NCBI GenBank assembly: GCA_029561455.1
Contig: JAKQIY010000074.1
Span: 62,001 to 126,000, forward strand
Length of the DNA stretch: 64,000 nucleotides
Reading direction: 5' to 3'
Origin: a bacterium
GTDB taxonomy: Bacteria > Zhuqueibacterota > Zhuqueibacteria > Residuimicrobiales > Krinioviventaceae
Each line of letters begins with the position of its first letter. The first letter of the stretch is position 1. The position numbers and the translations under genes were made by a program. Below, one piece after another: positions 35,615-42,805 of this stretch. The notes below the pieces were generated by a model, which had not been told where the DNA came from, did not search any database, and saw only the letters and a list, made by a program, of their open reading frames with translations.

Positions 35615-37234
35615 TTACATCAATTCATTTTTAATGGCTTTTAAAAAGTCATTCAGATTAATGTTTTCCAGGTTGGAGGAACTTGAAAGGTAATTAACGA
35701 CTTCGTTGGTCATACTGGCGATACGTAAAATTTCATTGTATTGGGTGTCTCGCGCCAGGGTAGGGGTGTGATGGTAAAGCGCCACTTCAACGCTAATGGT
35801 GGGAAAATTCCACAGGTCGAGTAAATAGGCGCCAATTTCCGCATGGGTGCAGTCGCCGTATCCAAGCGCTATTTCACAATCGTAAAAACTTGCTTTTGGA
35901 TTACGTAATTGCATGGAGACAATTTTGTCGAACCGATCCGGGAAATTTTGCAGCAATATAATTTTACCAATATCATGGGTCAACCCCACCGATTTGAAAT
36001 TGCGGTCAATAGATTTACCATAGACAAGGCGGCTGAACGGCTCCATGTATTTGTTAACGACCAGAGAATGTTTCATGATTTTTTGAAAATATTCCATGTG
36101 CAGGGTGCGTGGAGCGCCCCGTTCCGAAAGCGAAGCGGTAAGCACAATATCACGGGTGGCACTCACCCCCAGCATCATAATTGCCTGTTCCAGCGACGCA
36201 GTCTTTTCACTGCTGAAAAAGGCGGAATTGGAAATTTGCAACAGCTTGGCGGCCACAGCGGTATCTTTGCTGATAATATCGGCAAGTTGCTGGAAATTTG
36301 CCTCACGGCGCACGGCATCGGAAAATTCGTTGAAAATTAACGGCAGTTTGGGCATTTGTTCGATTGTGCCCATCAGGGCGCTGATCTTACCGTCATTCAA
36401 CACTTTGCGCAGTTTTAAAACCCTGGCAATTCCGTTCTGCAAATCGGTAATGTCATTATTTTTCGGTTTCATAAATACAGAGGAAGCCAAACCCTCCGTT
36501 AATATTTGTACAACCGAAGGCTGGTATTCATAATCGCCCATTACAGCGCGGGTGGCGGCGGGATAGTCAAACTTGACATTTTTCAAAAAATCGGCGGCGG
36601 TCATTTCCGGTAGCCGGTAATCGCTGATAACCAGATCGGCCGGTATTTGCATCATTTTCATCAGGGCTTCTCGTCCGGTGGTGGCGCAGTACAGGGTAAA
36701 TTCGGCATTTTTAAATGCATCCTGTAAAAATGCCAGGTACCCGGGCTCGTTATCAACGATAAAAACATTACCCAGGGATGCTGTAATCTCGGTTAACTGG
36801 GTCATCTCTTGTTTGCTTTTGCGCAACGCAGCGGAGGCTTTGACATTGGCAGCGATTTCGTTGCGCAGCTTGTCCTGTAGCTGCTTTAATAATATATTGG
36901 CTTTACTTAAATCTCTCTGAAAGAGCAGGCGTTGTTTGCGTTCAAAAGTAACCGTCTCGGAAAGCACTACTTGTCTTTTCAGGAAAAAGTTACTGACAAT
37001 AATTCCGCTTAGCCCGCCGCAAATGGCAGGTAAAATATAAATACGCCAGGTAAACGGATTTTCACCAATAATTGACTGGTGAACAAAGATCACTACACAA
37101 AGCAGCAGTACGCCGGTAATAAATCCGGCTATTAAACCCAATACCAGATTCACTTCGGTATCCGCTATTATCGGAGTTGGTTTGGGAGTCGGAGCAGTCG
37201 GTTTTTGCGGTTTTTTATGATCCGTTTTGTTCAC
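35615..37234 (-). CDS. Membrane-anchored HDOD / response-regulator receiver protein
   Basis: 539 residues. Pro/Lys-rich N-terminus, two TM helices at about 30-53 and 66-85, and a coiled coil to about 150. Then a receiver-like domain (VFIVDNEP, DLVISDYRLPEM with the phospho-acceptor Asp, and Lys in VFMKPKNND), then an HDOD domain from about 290 (MPKLPLIFNEFSDAV, ISKDTAVAAKLLQISNSAFF). HDOD proteins are non-catalytic HD relatives used in signalling. Here it is tied to the membrane and a phosphorelay input. No partner kinase nearby. Confidence 0.9.
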   Translation of the reverse strand: MNKTDHKKPQKPTAPTPKPTPIIADTEVNLVLGLIAGFITGVLLLCVVIFVHQSIIGENPFTWRIYILPAICGGLSGIIVSNFFLKRQVVLSETVTFERKQRLLFQRDLSKANILLKQLQDKLRNEIAANVKASAALRKSKQEMTQLTEITASLGNVFIVDNEPGYLAFLQDAFKNAEFTLYCATTGREALMKMMQIPADLVISDYRLPEMTAADFLKNVKFDYPAATRAVMGDYEYQPSVVQILTEGLASSVFMKPKNNDITDLQNGIARVLKLRKVLNDGKISALMGTIEQMPKLPLIFNEFSDAVRREANFQQLADIISKDTAVAAKLLQISNSAFFSSEKTASLEQAIMMLGVSATRDIVLTASLSERGAPRTLHMEYFQKIMKHSLVVNKYMEPFSRLVYGKSIDRNFKSVGLTHDIGKIILLQNFPDRFDKIVSMQLRNPKASFYDCEIALGYGDCTHAEIGAYLLDLWNFPTISVEVALYHHTPTLARDTQYNEILRIASMTNEVVNYLSSSSNLENINLNDFLKAIKNELM

Positions 37235-37376
37235 TGCCAGTTATACCCGGTTAATGATATTACGGTTGAAAGTGCAGGAAAATATAAAAGACGTGTTACA
37301 ATTTATGTACCATACCGGTAAAATTAATAAATTTTATTATAAAAGCAAGCCATAATTTCGGGAAAAACTAAATTCC

Positions 37377-38795
37377 TCAATAATTCTTTTGATGATTATA
37401 ATCGTCTGATGAAAGAAATTTTACCTTTATACCAATGCCTGGGCCCGGCGCGGCAGTAACAATAGCAACCGGCGCGTCCTTGCCTGGAGTTTGGGTTCCG
37501 TCACAACTGGCATCCAATTGACCGATAAATGAAAAAACACCATAAAGTAAAGCATAGAGTCGTTTTTGCGCAGGAGTAGCGCAGGGAATGAAAACCGGTA
37601 CGTTACATCGGGCCGCCGCCAGCAGTCTGGCGGCAACGCCGGCTGGCGTTTCATCGATGACGGCAGAGATCGCTTTATTGCCAGCCGCTTCCAATACCTG
37701 GTGAATAGCCTGAATGAGGTGCGGTTCGCCTTCCGGCAGTTGCTCGCGGATGGCATTATTGTCATCTTGCCAGGTTTCGGTGTAACGGCAGATCTCGCTC
37801 AGATTTCGTGTGGTTTCGACGGGATAAATCCCCTCGGCAGTTTCCCCGGTCAGGGTCAGAGCGTCAACGCCATCCAGAACGGCATTGGCCGCATCGCTGA
37901 TCTCAGCCTGGGTGGGTCGCGGTTTACCGGTCATGCTGCCCAGAATATGGGTAGCGAGGATGACCGGCGCCCCTGCCTGTCGGCATTGCCGTATGATGGA
38001 TTTTTGCACCTGGGGGACTTGTTCCGCCGGGATTTCATTGCCCAGATCGCCGCGGGCGATGAGAATGCCCCAGGCGCACTCTATGATCTCCTGCAGATTG
38101 TTTATCCCTTCGCGATTTTCAATTTTTGCAATGATCTTTATGGAACTACCGGCTTGCTGTAACAGCTCCTGCATTTGCATAACATCCTGCCGGTTGCGCA
38201 CAAAAGAATGGGCAATAAAATCAACATTTGTCTTTATCGCCAGATCGATATAAGCGCGATCCTGCTCCGTAATACCGGGCAGGCCCAGATCGACGCCGGG
38301 GACATTCACGCTGCGCCGGTTGGTCAGAACTCCGCCACGCAGAACCCGGCACTGCACCCGGGTCGTTTCTTTATCGACGACCTCCAGAACAATTTTACCT
38401 TCATCCAGTAAAAGGGTACACAGCGTGGGAATGTTTTGCACCAATAGCGGAGTGTTGACAGCGAATTCCGGGGCATTTACCCGCGGCGGATGCCCGGAAA
38501 TAATTGTAACCATCTGCCCTGCTGTCAGGGGCAGGTCGCCGGCCAGACCGCAAGTGCGAATTTCTGCGCCTTTAGTGTCCAGAATAATGGCAATATCCTG
38601 CGACACCCGGCGGATATTGTGAATGATCCGTTCAGTTGAGGTAACGGACTGGTGAGCGGTATTGAGGCGTACAGCGTTCATACCGGCCCGGTAAAGACTG
38701 GTGATGAATCCCTCGCTGCAATTCAAATCGGATACCGTGCAAATAATTTTTGTCAGCCGGGGCGTATCAGTGGCAGCTGTGGATAAAGCCGGCAA
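37377..38795 (-). CDS. pyk: Pyruvate kinase
   Basis: 472 residues. Catalytic barrel motifs: ILDTKGAEIRT, IAKIENREGINNLQEI (the active-site Lys), IARGDLGNEIP and the signature ending in DALTLTGETAEGIYPVE. The B domain lies at about 75-165. It converts PEP and ADP to pyruvate and ATP, the last step of glycolysis and of the Entner-Doudoroff route. The start is TTG, set by AGGAG 9 nt upstream; no in-frame ATG fits. Some motif positions are unusual (ATHILGSM in place of ATQMLESM), so it may be a divergent isozyme. Last gene of DUF2461-eda-pyk (54-bp gap). Confidence 0.93.
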   Translation of the reverse strand: MPALSTAATDTPRLTKIICTVSDLNCSEGFITSLYRAGMNAVRLNTAHQSVTSTERIIHNIRRVSQDIAIILDTKGAEIRTCGLAGDLPLTAGQMVTIISGHPPRVNAPEFAVNTPLLVQNIPTLCTLLLDEGKIVLEVVDKETTRVQCRVLRGGVLTNRRSVNVPGVDLGLPGITEQDRAYIDLAIKTNVDFIAHSFVRNRQDVMQMQELLQQAGSSIKIIAKIENREGINNLQEIIECAWGILIARGDLGNEIPAEQVPQVQKSIIRQCRQAGAPVILATHILGSMTGKPRPTQAEISDAANAVLDGVDALTLTGETAEGIYPVETTRNLSEICRYTETWQDDNNAIREQLPEGEPHLIQAIHQVLEAAGNKAISAVIDETPAGVAARLLAAARCNVPVFIPCATPAQKRLYALLYGVFSFIGQLDASCDGTQTPGKDAPVAIVTAAPGPGIGIKVKFLSSDDYNHQKNY

Positions 38796-38849
38796 TGGAT
38801 TGTGCTCCTGTCAGGTTCATCCGGTGCATAAGTAAAGCACCGTTAAATT

Positions 38850-39488
38850 TTAACTCTTTTTTACTTGAGATGCCAGGTCAACCGCTTCGCGGGTCAGTTT
38901 GGCAATAAGATCAAATTTACCGCCGCAGATCAGATCGGTTTTCACCATCCAGCTACCGCCGCAGGCCAGCACCGGCGGGAAGGCCAGGTATTCTGCAAGG
39001 TTGTTCACGCCGATGCCGCCGGTCGGGATGAATTTCATCATATTATAGGGCGCGCTCAGGGCTTTGAGAGTAATCAGACCGCCAAATGCTTCGGCGGGAA
39101 AGAATTTTACAACATCCAGGTCGTAATCCAGCGCCCTTTCTATATCTGTAGGGGTACATATACCGGGTGTTACCGGAATATTGTTTTTCACACAATAGCC
39201 GACAACCTTGTCGCTAAATCCCGGTGCAACAATAAATTGCGCGCCGGCATCAACGGCTGCTTTAACCTGGTCGATTTTAAGCACGGTTCCGGCGCCAACC
39301 AGCATTTTTTTATTTTGCGCCATGTTATGGATAGCCTGGGCTGCGGCGGCGGTGCGAAACGTGATCTCGGCGCAGGGCAGGCCGCCATTGCAGAGGGCGT
39401 CGGCCAGGGGCTGCGCATCATCAGCATTTTGAATGGCAACCACAGGAATGACCCGGATTGCCGCAAGTTTGTTGAGTATAGCGTTCAT
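38850..39488 (-). CDS. eda: KDPG / 4-hydroxy-2-oxoglutarate aldolase
   Basis: 212 residues of a class I aldolase TIM barrel. Catalytic Glu41 in AEITFRT and Schiff-base Lys128 in DVVKFFPAEAFGG are both present, along with the phosphate site FIPTGGIG and ACGGSWM. It cleaves 2-keto-3-deoxy-6-phosphogluconate into pyruvate and glyceraldehyde-3-phosphate, the last step of the Entner-Doudoroff and hexuronate pathways. Placed 33 bp after the DUF2461 gene and 54 bp before pyk, so its pyruvate and PEP products meet in the same operon. Confidence 0.96.
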   Translation of the reverse strand: MNAILNKLAAIRVIPVVAIQNADDAQPLADALCNGGLPCAEITFRTAAAAQAIHNMAQNKKMLVGAGTVLKIDQVKAAVDAGAQFIVAPGFSDKVVGYCVKNNIPVTPGICTPTDIERALDYDLDVVKFFPAEAFGGLITLKALSAPYNMMKFIPTGGIGVNNLAEYLAFPPVLACGGSWMVKTDLICGGKFDLIAKLTREAVDLASQVKKS

Positions 39489-39521
39489 TTCATCTCTTTT
39501 CTTTATTTATTACCAGTTTTA

Positions 39522-40220
39522 TCAGGCGGTCATTTCTACCAACCAGCGATGCAGGGGCAGCATGTTTTTAAAATGAGCCAGGCAAAAATCCGGCAGGTCG
39601 GCAGAATGTACCTGTTCCGGCAGCGGGATTTGCATGATAACTCCCAGGCTTTTAAAGAGTAGCAGCCGCGCATATTGGTAATTCGGATCGTAACCGTGCG
39701 GCACCCGTTTATATTGATCTCCGCTGACCACATAATCTTTTCCAGCCCCCTGGATCTGTTGCAGGGCTTTCATCAACTTGTCCGCCTGTTTCTCGTTCAT
39801 TATGGCGGCGCGATAACGTTGCAGCAAATCCGAGGTAAATTCGTAAAGTCCGGCAGCCAGCATCATGTTATCCGGTTCCAACTGGAAATAAAAACCGGAA
39901 CATTGCAGCTTGGGCGCGGACCCTTCCCAGAATAAAATACCGAGGTGCTCTTTAAAGGGCGCTTTGTTTTTACTGAAACGTACATCCCGGTAAATGCGGA
40001 ATAACGACCGGTCGGTACGGGGATCGAAAATGATGTCCGGGGCAATAGTTTGCAGGCGCCGTCCCATTTCCATAATAAAAGCCCGCGCCGGGGTTACCAG
40101 GCAATTTTCATAGAGGGTTCTATGCGCTTCGAACCATGCCTTATTGTTATTTGTGCGTAAATCCTGTAAAAAATCCAGTCCTTCACGGGGGAAACCATTA
40201 AATTGTATGGCTGTGCTCAA
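39522..40220 (-). CDS. DUF2461 family protein
   Basis: 232 residues from TTG 40220, which has AGGAG 8 nt upstream; longer frames to 40274 lack a ribosome site and read into repeat DNA. It carries the family pattern GLDFLQDLRTNNNKAWFEAHR, DRSLFRIYRDVRFSKNKAPFKEHLG and FYFQLEPDNMMLAAGLYE. No enzymatic residue is obvious, and the role is unknown in all bacteria I know of. Head of the operon with eda and pyk. Confidence 0.9.
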   Translation of the reverse strand: MSTAIQFNGFPREGLDFLQDLRTNNNKAWFEAHRTLYENCLVTPARAFIMEMGRRLQTIAPDIIFDPRTDRSLFRIYRDVRFSKNKAPFKEHLGILFWEGSAPKLQCSGFYFQLEPDNMMLAAGLYEFTSDLLQRYRAAIMNEKQADKLMKALQQIQGAGKDYVVSGDQYKRVPHGYDPNYQYARLLLFKSLGVIMQIPLPEQVHSADLPDFCLAHFKNMLPLHRWLVEMTA

Positions 40221-40387
40221 TGAATTTTCTCCTGAAAATATTTTAAGTGCTATGTCATTATCATGCATGTACAAACCGACGGATTTAGTGCCTGCGATTA
40301 TTGTGCATTTTTATATTTACTAAAATAAAACGAGTTTTTGTGATTTCCAAGCACTTTAGCGCGGGGGGACAGGAAACAGGGTGAAAA

Positions 40388-40508
40388 CCGGCTAAAGCCG
40401 GGTCTTCAAACACGTCCCGAAAGGTGAAGCAACGGGACTACTCGATGACCGTAATATATTTTAGAATAACTGATCGTCGAGTAGTCCGTCCCGCTTGGCG
40501 GGACGGAC
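40388..40508. repeat. Intergenic hairpin island with stacked palindromes
   Basis: CCGGCT-AA-AGCCGG (40388-40401). A 14-bp arm GGACTACTCGATGA at 40435 is paired with its inverse at 40474-40487 (one mismatch). A perfect 11-bp stem GTCCGTCCCGC / GCGGGACGGAC lies at 40484-40508. No coding frame is credible here. Confidence 0.82.
40418..40451. repeat. 34-bp direct repeat, copy 1
   Basis: CGAAAGGTGAAGCAACGGG followed by ACTACTCGATGACCG. It matches 40787-40820 with a single substitution. Confidence 0.85.
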
Positions 40509-40540
40509 GTATCGAGACGACATTTCCTGGTCAATCGCAA

Positions 40541-40642
40541 CAAAGTGTAGCCCACCTCGCCGCAAATACTGCAAAAGTTTGGTCAGGTTCGAATTCATAG
40601 AATTTTTTTTATAGCAGACTCGTACCCCAGGTGGACCACACT
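40541..40642. repeat. MITE-like repeat family B, copy 2
   Basis: About 102 bp with ends AAAGTGTAGCCCACCT and AGGTGGACCACACT and a shared centre AATTCATAGAA. The ends are more symmetric here than in copy 1 at 20765-20867. Between them the two copies differ by many substitutions. Confidence 0.82.
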
Positions 40643-40681
40643 GAAATACTACCGGGGTCGCAGGGCCTGTCACTAGATCAA

Positions 40682-40744
40682 ACCCCGTCAGGGGTGCAAT
40701 GTTTATAGCAAAATTTAAAAAATACTTGTAACCCCGTTAGGGGT
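40682..40744. repeat. Two ACCCC-GTnA-GGGGT hairpins
   Basis: ACCCC-GTCA-GGGGT (40682-40695) and ACCCC-GTTA-GGGGT (40731-40744), same orientation, about 49 bp apart. Confidence 0.75.
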
Positions 40745-40786
40745 GGAACATGTATATTAACACGCGCCCGGCATCTCGATACGTTA

Positions 40787-40820
40787 CGAAAGGTAAAGCA
40801 ACGGGACTACTCGATGACCG
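40787..40820. repeat. 34-bp direct repeat, copy 2
   Basis: Second copy of 40418-40451. It is followed by CGCCGGGATTCACAAC (about 40846), inverted relative to the ends of the 13-kb direct repeats. Confidence 0.85.
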
Positions 40821-40922
40821 GACTTTTCCTGATCGCGCCGGGATTCACAACTCCGGTGTGATCAGAGCTAATAAATTCCAGGTGCGCAGCACATCCAGGT
40901 GCGAAAAAATTCAAAAAAATGC

Positions 40923-40950
40923 TTGACTTTTACAAATAAAGATGTATATT
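40923..40950 (+). promoter_or_regulatory. Promoter of the GntR-slipin operon
   Basis: -35 TTGACT (40923-40928), 16-bp spacer, -10 TATATT (40945-40950). The -10 box lies inside the operator palindrome, which fits autorepression. Confidence 0.75.
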
Positions 40951-40989
40951 ACTATTGTACTATATGTATAGTACAATAGTAATATACAT
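40942..40989. promoter_or_regulatory. Perfect 48-bp palindromic operator
   Basis: Two 23-bp arms (40942-40964 and 40967-40989) are exact inverse complements with only TG between; the core reads TTGTACTATATGTATAGTAC. It overlaps the -10 box and the likely transcript start, 13 bp upstream of the SD of a GntR(YtrA)-type gene. It is probably the binding site of that repressor, though a transcript stem-loop cannot be excluded. Confidence 0.85.
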
Positions 40990-41015
40990 ATCTAAATTGC
41001 AAGGAGGTGGTTTAT

Positions 41016-41393
41016 TTGATACAGTTTAAGCTCGATCCCAAAAGTGGCGTGCCGTTCTATCGACAGATCATCGACCAGATACGATACGGCATTGCTTCCG
41101 GACAGTTAACAGTGGGAGAACAGTTGCCAACAGTTCGCGCTCTGGCAGTGGAATTGAAAATCAATCTCAATACCATTACCAAGGCCTACAAGGAACTGGA
41201 AATACAAAGTATTTTGGAAACGCAACAGGGAACCGGCACATTCATTGGCCCCAAAGCTGTAGTCATTCCGGAAAAAGAAAAAAATGCCAAGTTGAGTGAT
41301 ATTTGTCAGGAATTTTTGATGATAGCCCGCAGCTATGGATTCAGTCTTGAAGAAGTAATAAATGAATTAAAGTTAAAAGGAGGCAAACAATGA
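41016..41393 (+). CDS. GntR family transcriptional regulator, YtrA subfamily
   Basis: 125 residues. The start is TTG at 41016 (MIQFKLDPKSGVPFYRQI), 8 nt after AGGAGG; a GTG at 41007 overlaps that site. The winged-helix domain carries YRQIIDQIRYGIASG, QLPTVRALAVELKINLNTI and TKAYKELE, and a short all-helical C-terminal dimer part of about 50 residues defines the YtrA type. Such proteins repress their own operon and usually bind cell-wall or metabolic signals. The gene overlaps the slipin gene by 4 bp (ATGA), so they are translated together. Confidence 0.93.
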   Translation: MIQFKLDPKSGVPFYRQIIDQIRYGIASGQLTVGEQLPTVRALAVELKINLNTITKAYKELEIQSILETQQGTGTFIGPKAVVIPEKEKNAKLSDICQEFLMIARSYGFSLEEVINELKLKGGKQ

Positions 41394-42310
41394 GAATAAA
41401 AATTGAGCCTGAATTAAGAAGGACCCATATTCATCGCAAAGGTGCTTGTAACAATCCTATAGCCTTTACGGCGCTGGTGATATTAATTGGCCTTAATTTT
41501 CTGATTTATTTTTTACTATCTAAAAACGATATTACCCTGGTCTTGGGGATTATTCTGGCAACGCTGATCGCCTCTTCCATACACATTGCCGACCAGTGGG
41601 AAAAGGCGGTGGTATTGCGGATGGGCAAGTTCATTGGTCTGAAAGGCCCTGGGCCGTTTGTAATTATCCCCATCGTCGACCGGGTACACAATTATATCGA
41701 TCAGCGGGTGCGGGTGACGGATTTTAAAGCGGAAGAAACCCTGACCAAAGATACTGTGCCAGTAAATGTTGATGCTGTAGTCTATTGGACGGTTTGGGAT
41801 GTGGAAAAGGCTGCCCTGGAAGTTCAGGAATATACCAGCGCTGTTGCATATATCGCGCAAACCGGCTTGCGCGATATAATCGGCAAACACGAGTTGGCCG
41901 ACCTGCTGCAGAATCGGGAAAAAATTGGCGAAGCGTTGCAGACCACGCTGGATGAAAATACCAATCCCTGGGGCATTACCTGCCAGAATGTGGGCATCAA
42001 GGATATTGTTATCCCCGCAGCCCTGGCAGATGCGATGAGCAAGCAGGCGCAGGCAGAACGGGAACGCCAGGCGCGCGTTATTCTGGGCACAGCGGAGACG
42101 GAAATATCTGCAAAATTTGCCCAGGCCAGTGAAAATTATTTGAATAATCCTGTCGCCCTGCAGTTACGCGGTATGAATATGTTGTTTGAGGGATTAAAAG
42201 AAAAAGGCTCCCTGATCATTGTGCCCAGTTCAGCGCTGGAATCTATGAACCTGGGCGCTATCGGTGGATTGTCGGCCCTGGCGGAACAGCAGACCAATGC
42301 ACAAAAGTAG
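41390..42310 (+). CDS. Slipin / SPFH (band 7) membrane protein
   Basis: 306 residues. Two hydrophobic segments at about 23-42 and 45-64 anchor it. The SPFH domain follows: ADQWEKAVVLRMGKFIGLKGPGPFVIIPIVDRV and RVRVTDFKAEETLTKDTVPVNVDAVVYW. A coiled-coil tail (KQAQAERERQARVILGTAE) leads to the conserved C-terminus ALQLRGMNML and IIVPSSALE. It forms membrane-bound ring or scaffold assemblies. In bacteria slipins are often paired with an NfeD protease, but here the partner is a GntR repressor and a 30-aa membrane peptide. SD AAAGGAGG. Confidence 0.93.
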   Translation: MRIKIEPELRRTHIHRKGACNNPIAFTALVILIGLNFLIYFLLSKNDITLVLGIILATLIASSIHIADQWEKAVVLRMGKFIGLKGPGPFVIIPIVDRVHNYIDQRVRVTDFKAEETLTKDTVPVNVDAVVYWTVWDVEKAALEVQEYTSAVAYIAQTGLRDIIGKHELADLLQNREKIGEALQTTLDENTNPWGITCQNVGIKDIVIPAALADAMSKQAQAERERQARVILGTAETEISAKFAQASENYLNNPVALQLRGMNMLFEGLKEKGSLIIVPSSALESMNLGAIGGLSALAEQQTNAQK

Positions 42311-42330
42311 CATTAAAATATTCAGAACAA

Positions 42331-42361
42331 TCGGAGCTCTGTACACACCGCAGAGCTCCGA
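42331..42361 (+). other. Hairpin between slipin and a small ORF
   Basis: Perfect 11-bp stem TCGGAGCTCTG / CAGAGCTCCGA, loop of 9. No T tract follows, and the SD GGGAGA of the next small frame begins 3 bp later, so it may set mRNA stability or couple or block translation. Confidence 0.7.
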
Positions 42362-42374
42362 CCGGGAGAACAAT

Positions 42375-42467
42375 GTGAATCCTGTCATCGACTATTCTCG
42401 TCCGTTGCTGGCGATCTATATGGTAGCTTTTTTGATCTGTCTGGTATTATTAATTCTAATCCGTTAA
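42375..42467 (+). CDS. Putative 30-aa single-pass membrane peptide
   Basis: Start GTG at 42375 with GGGAGA 5 nt upstream. The peptide reads MNPVIDYSRPLLAIYMVAF and then a hydrophobic run to LILIR: a polar head, one TM helix and an Arg anchor. It is too short to prove, but the ribosome site, hydrophobic profile and position 64 bp after slipin make a real membrane microprotein plausible. Confidence 0.45.
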   Translation: MNPVIDYSRPLLAIYMVAFLICLVLLILIR

Positions 42468-42805
42468 TGATTGTGCGGCGCCGGTTGCATCAAAATTTAT
42501 GGTAACCGAAATGAATTGCTCCGGTAGCGACGGTAAAAATGAAAAATCTCAAACTCTTACATTCCCCTTGCTTTTGTGAAAAAAAACAGCTAACATTTCA
42601 AACGCCGGTATTTACTTTTTCCGGGAAAATAACTGCGCCCAGGGTATTTAACGACTTGATTATTTGACCGGTTAACAGTTTTAGGCAAGGTTTTTGTATA
42701 GCTTGTAATGGCCGTTATGTATTTAAAATTATTGAAATGAGATAATTTCACACAAATCCCTACCCGGCCGAATATTGTAGTAAAACACAGGGAGAGTGAC
42801 CAATC
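42468..42805. other. Intergenic, AT-rich, no gene seen
   Basis: No frame with a ribosome site. It probably contains the promoter of the M1 peptidase gene. Confidence 0.5.

Noticed and set aside
38865-39662. 265-aa plus-strand frame
   Set aside because: Antisense to eda, whose catalytic Glu41 and Lys128 are intact.
40461-40673. 70-aa minus-strand frame in the hairpin island
   Set aside because: It runs through palindromes and repeat B and has no ribosome site.
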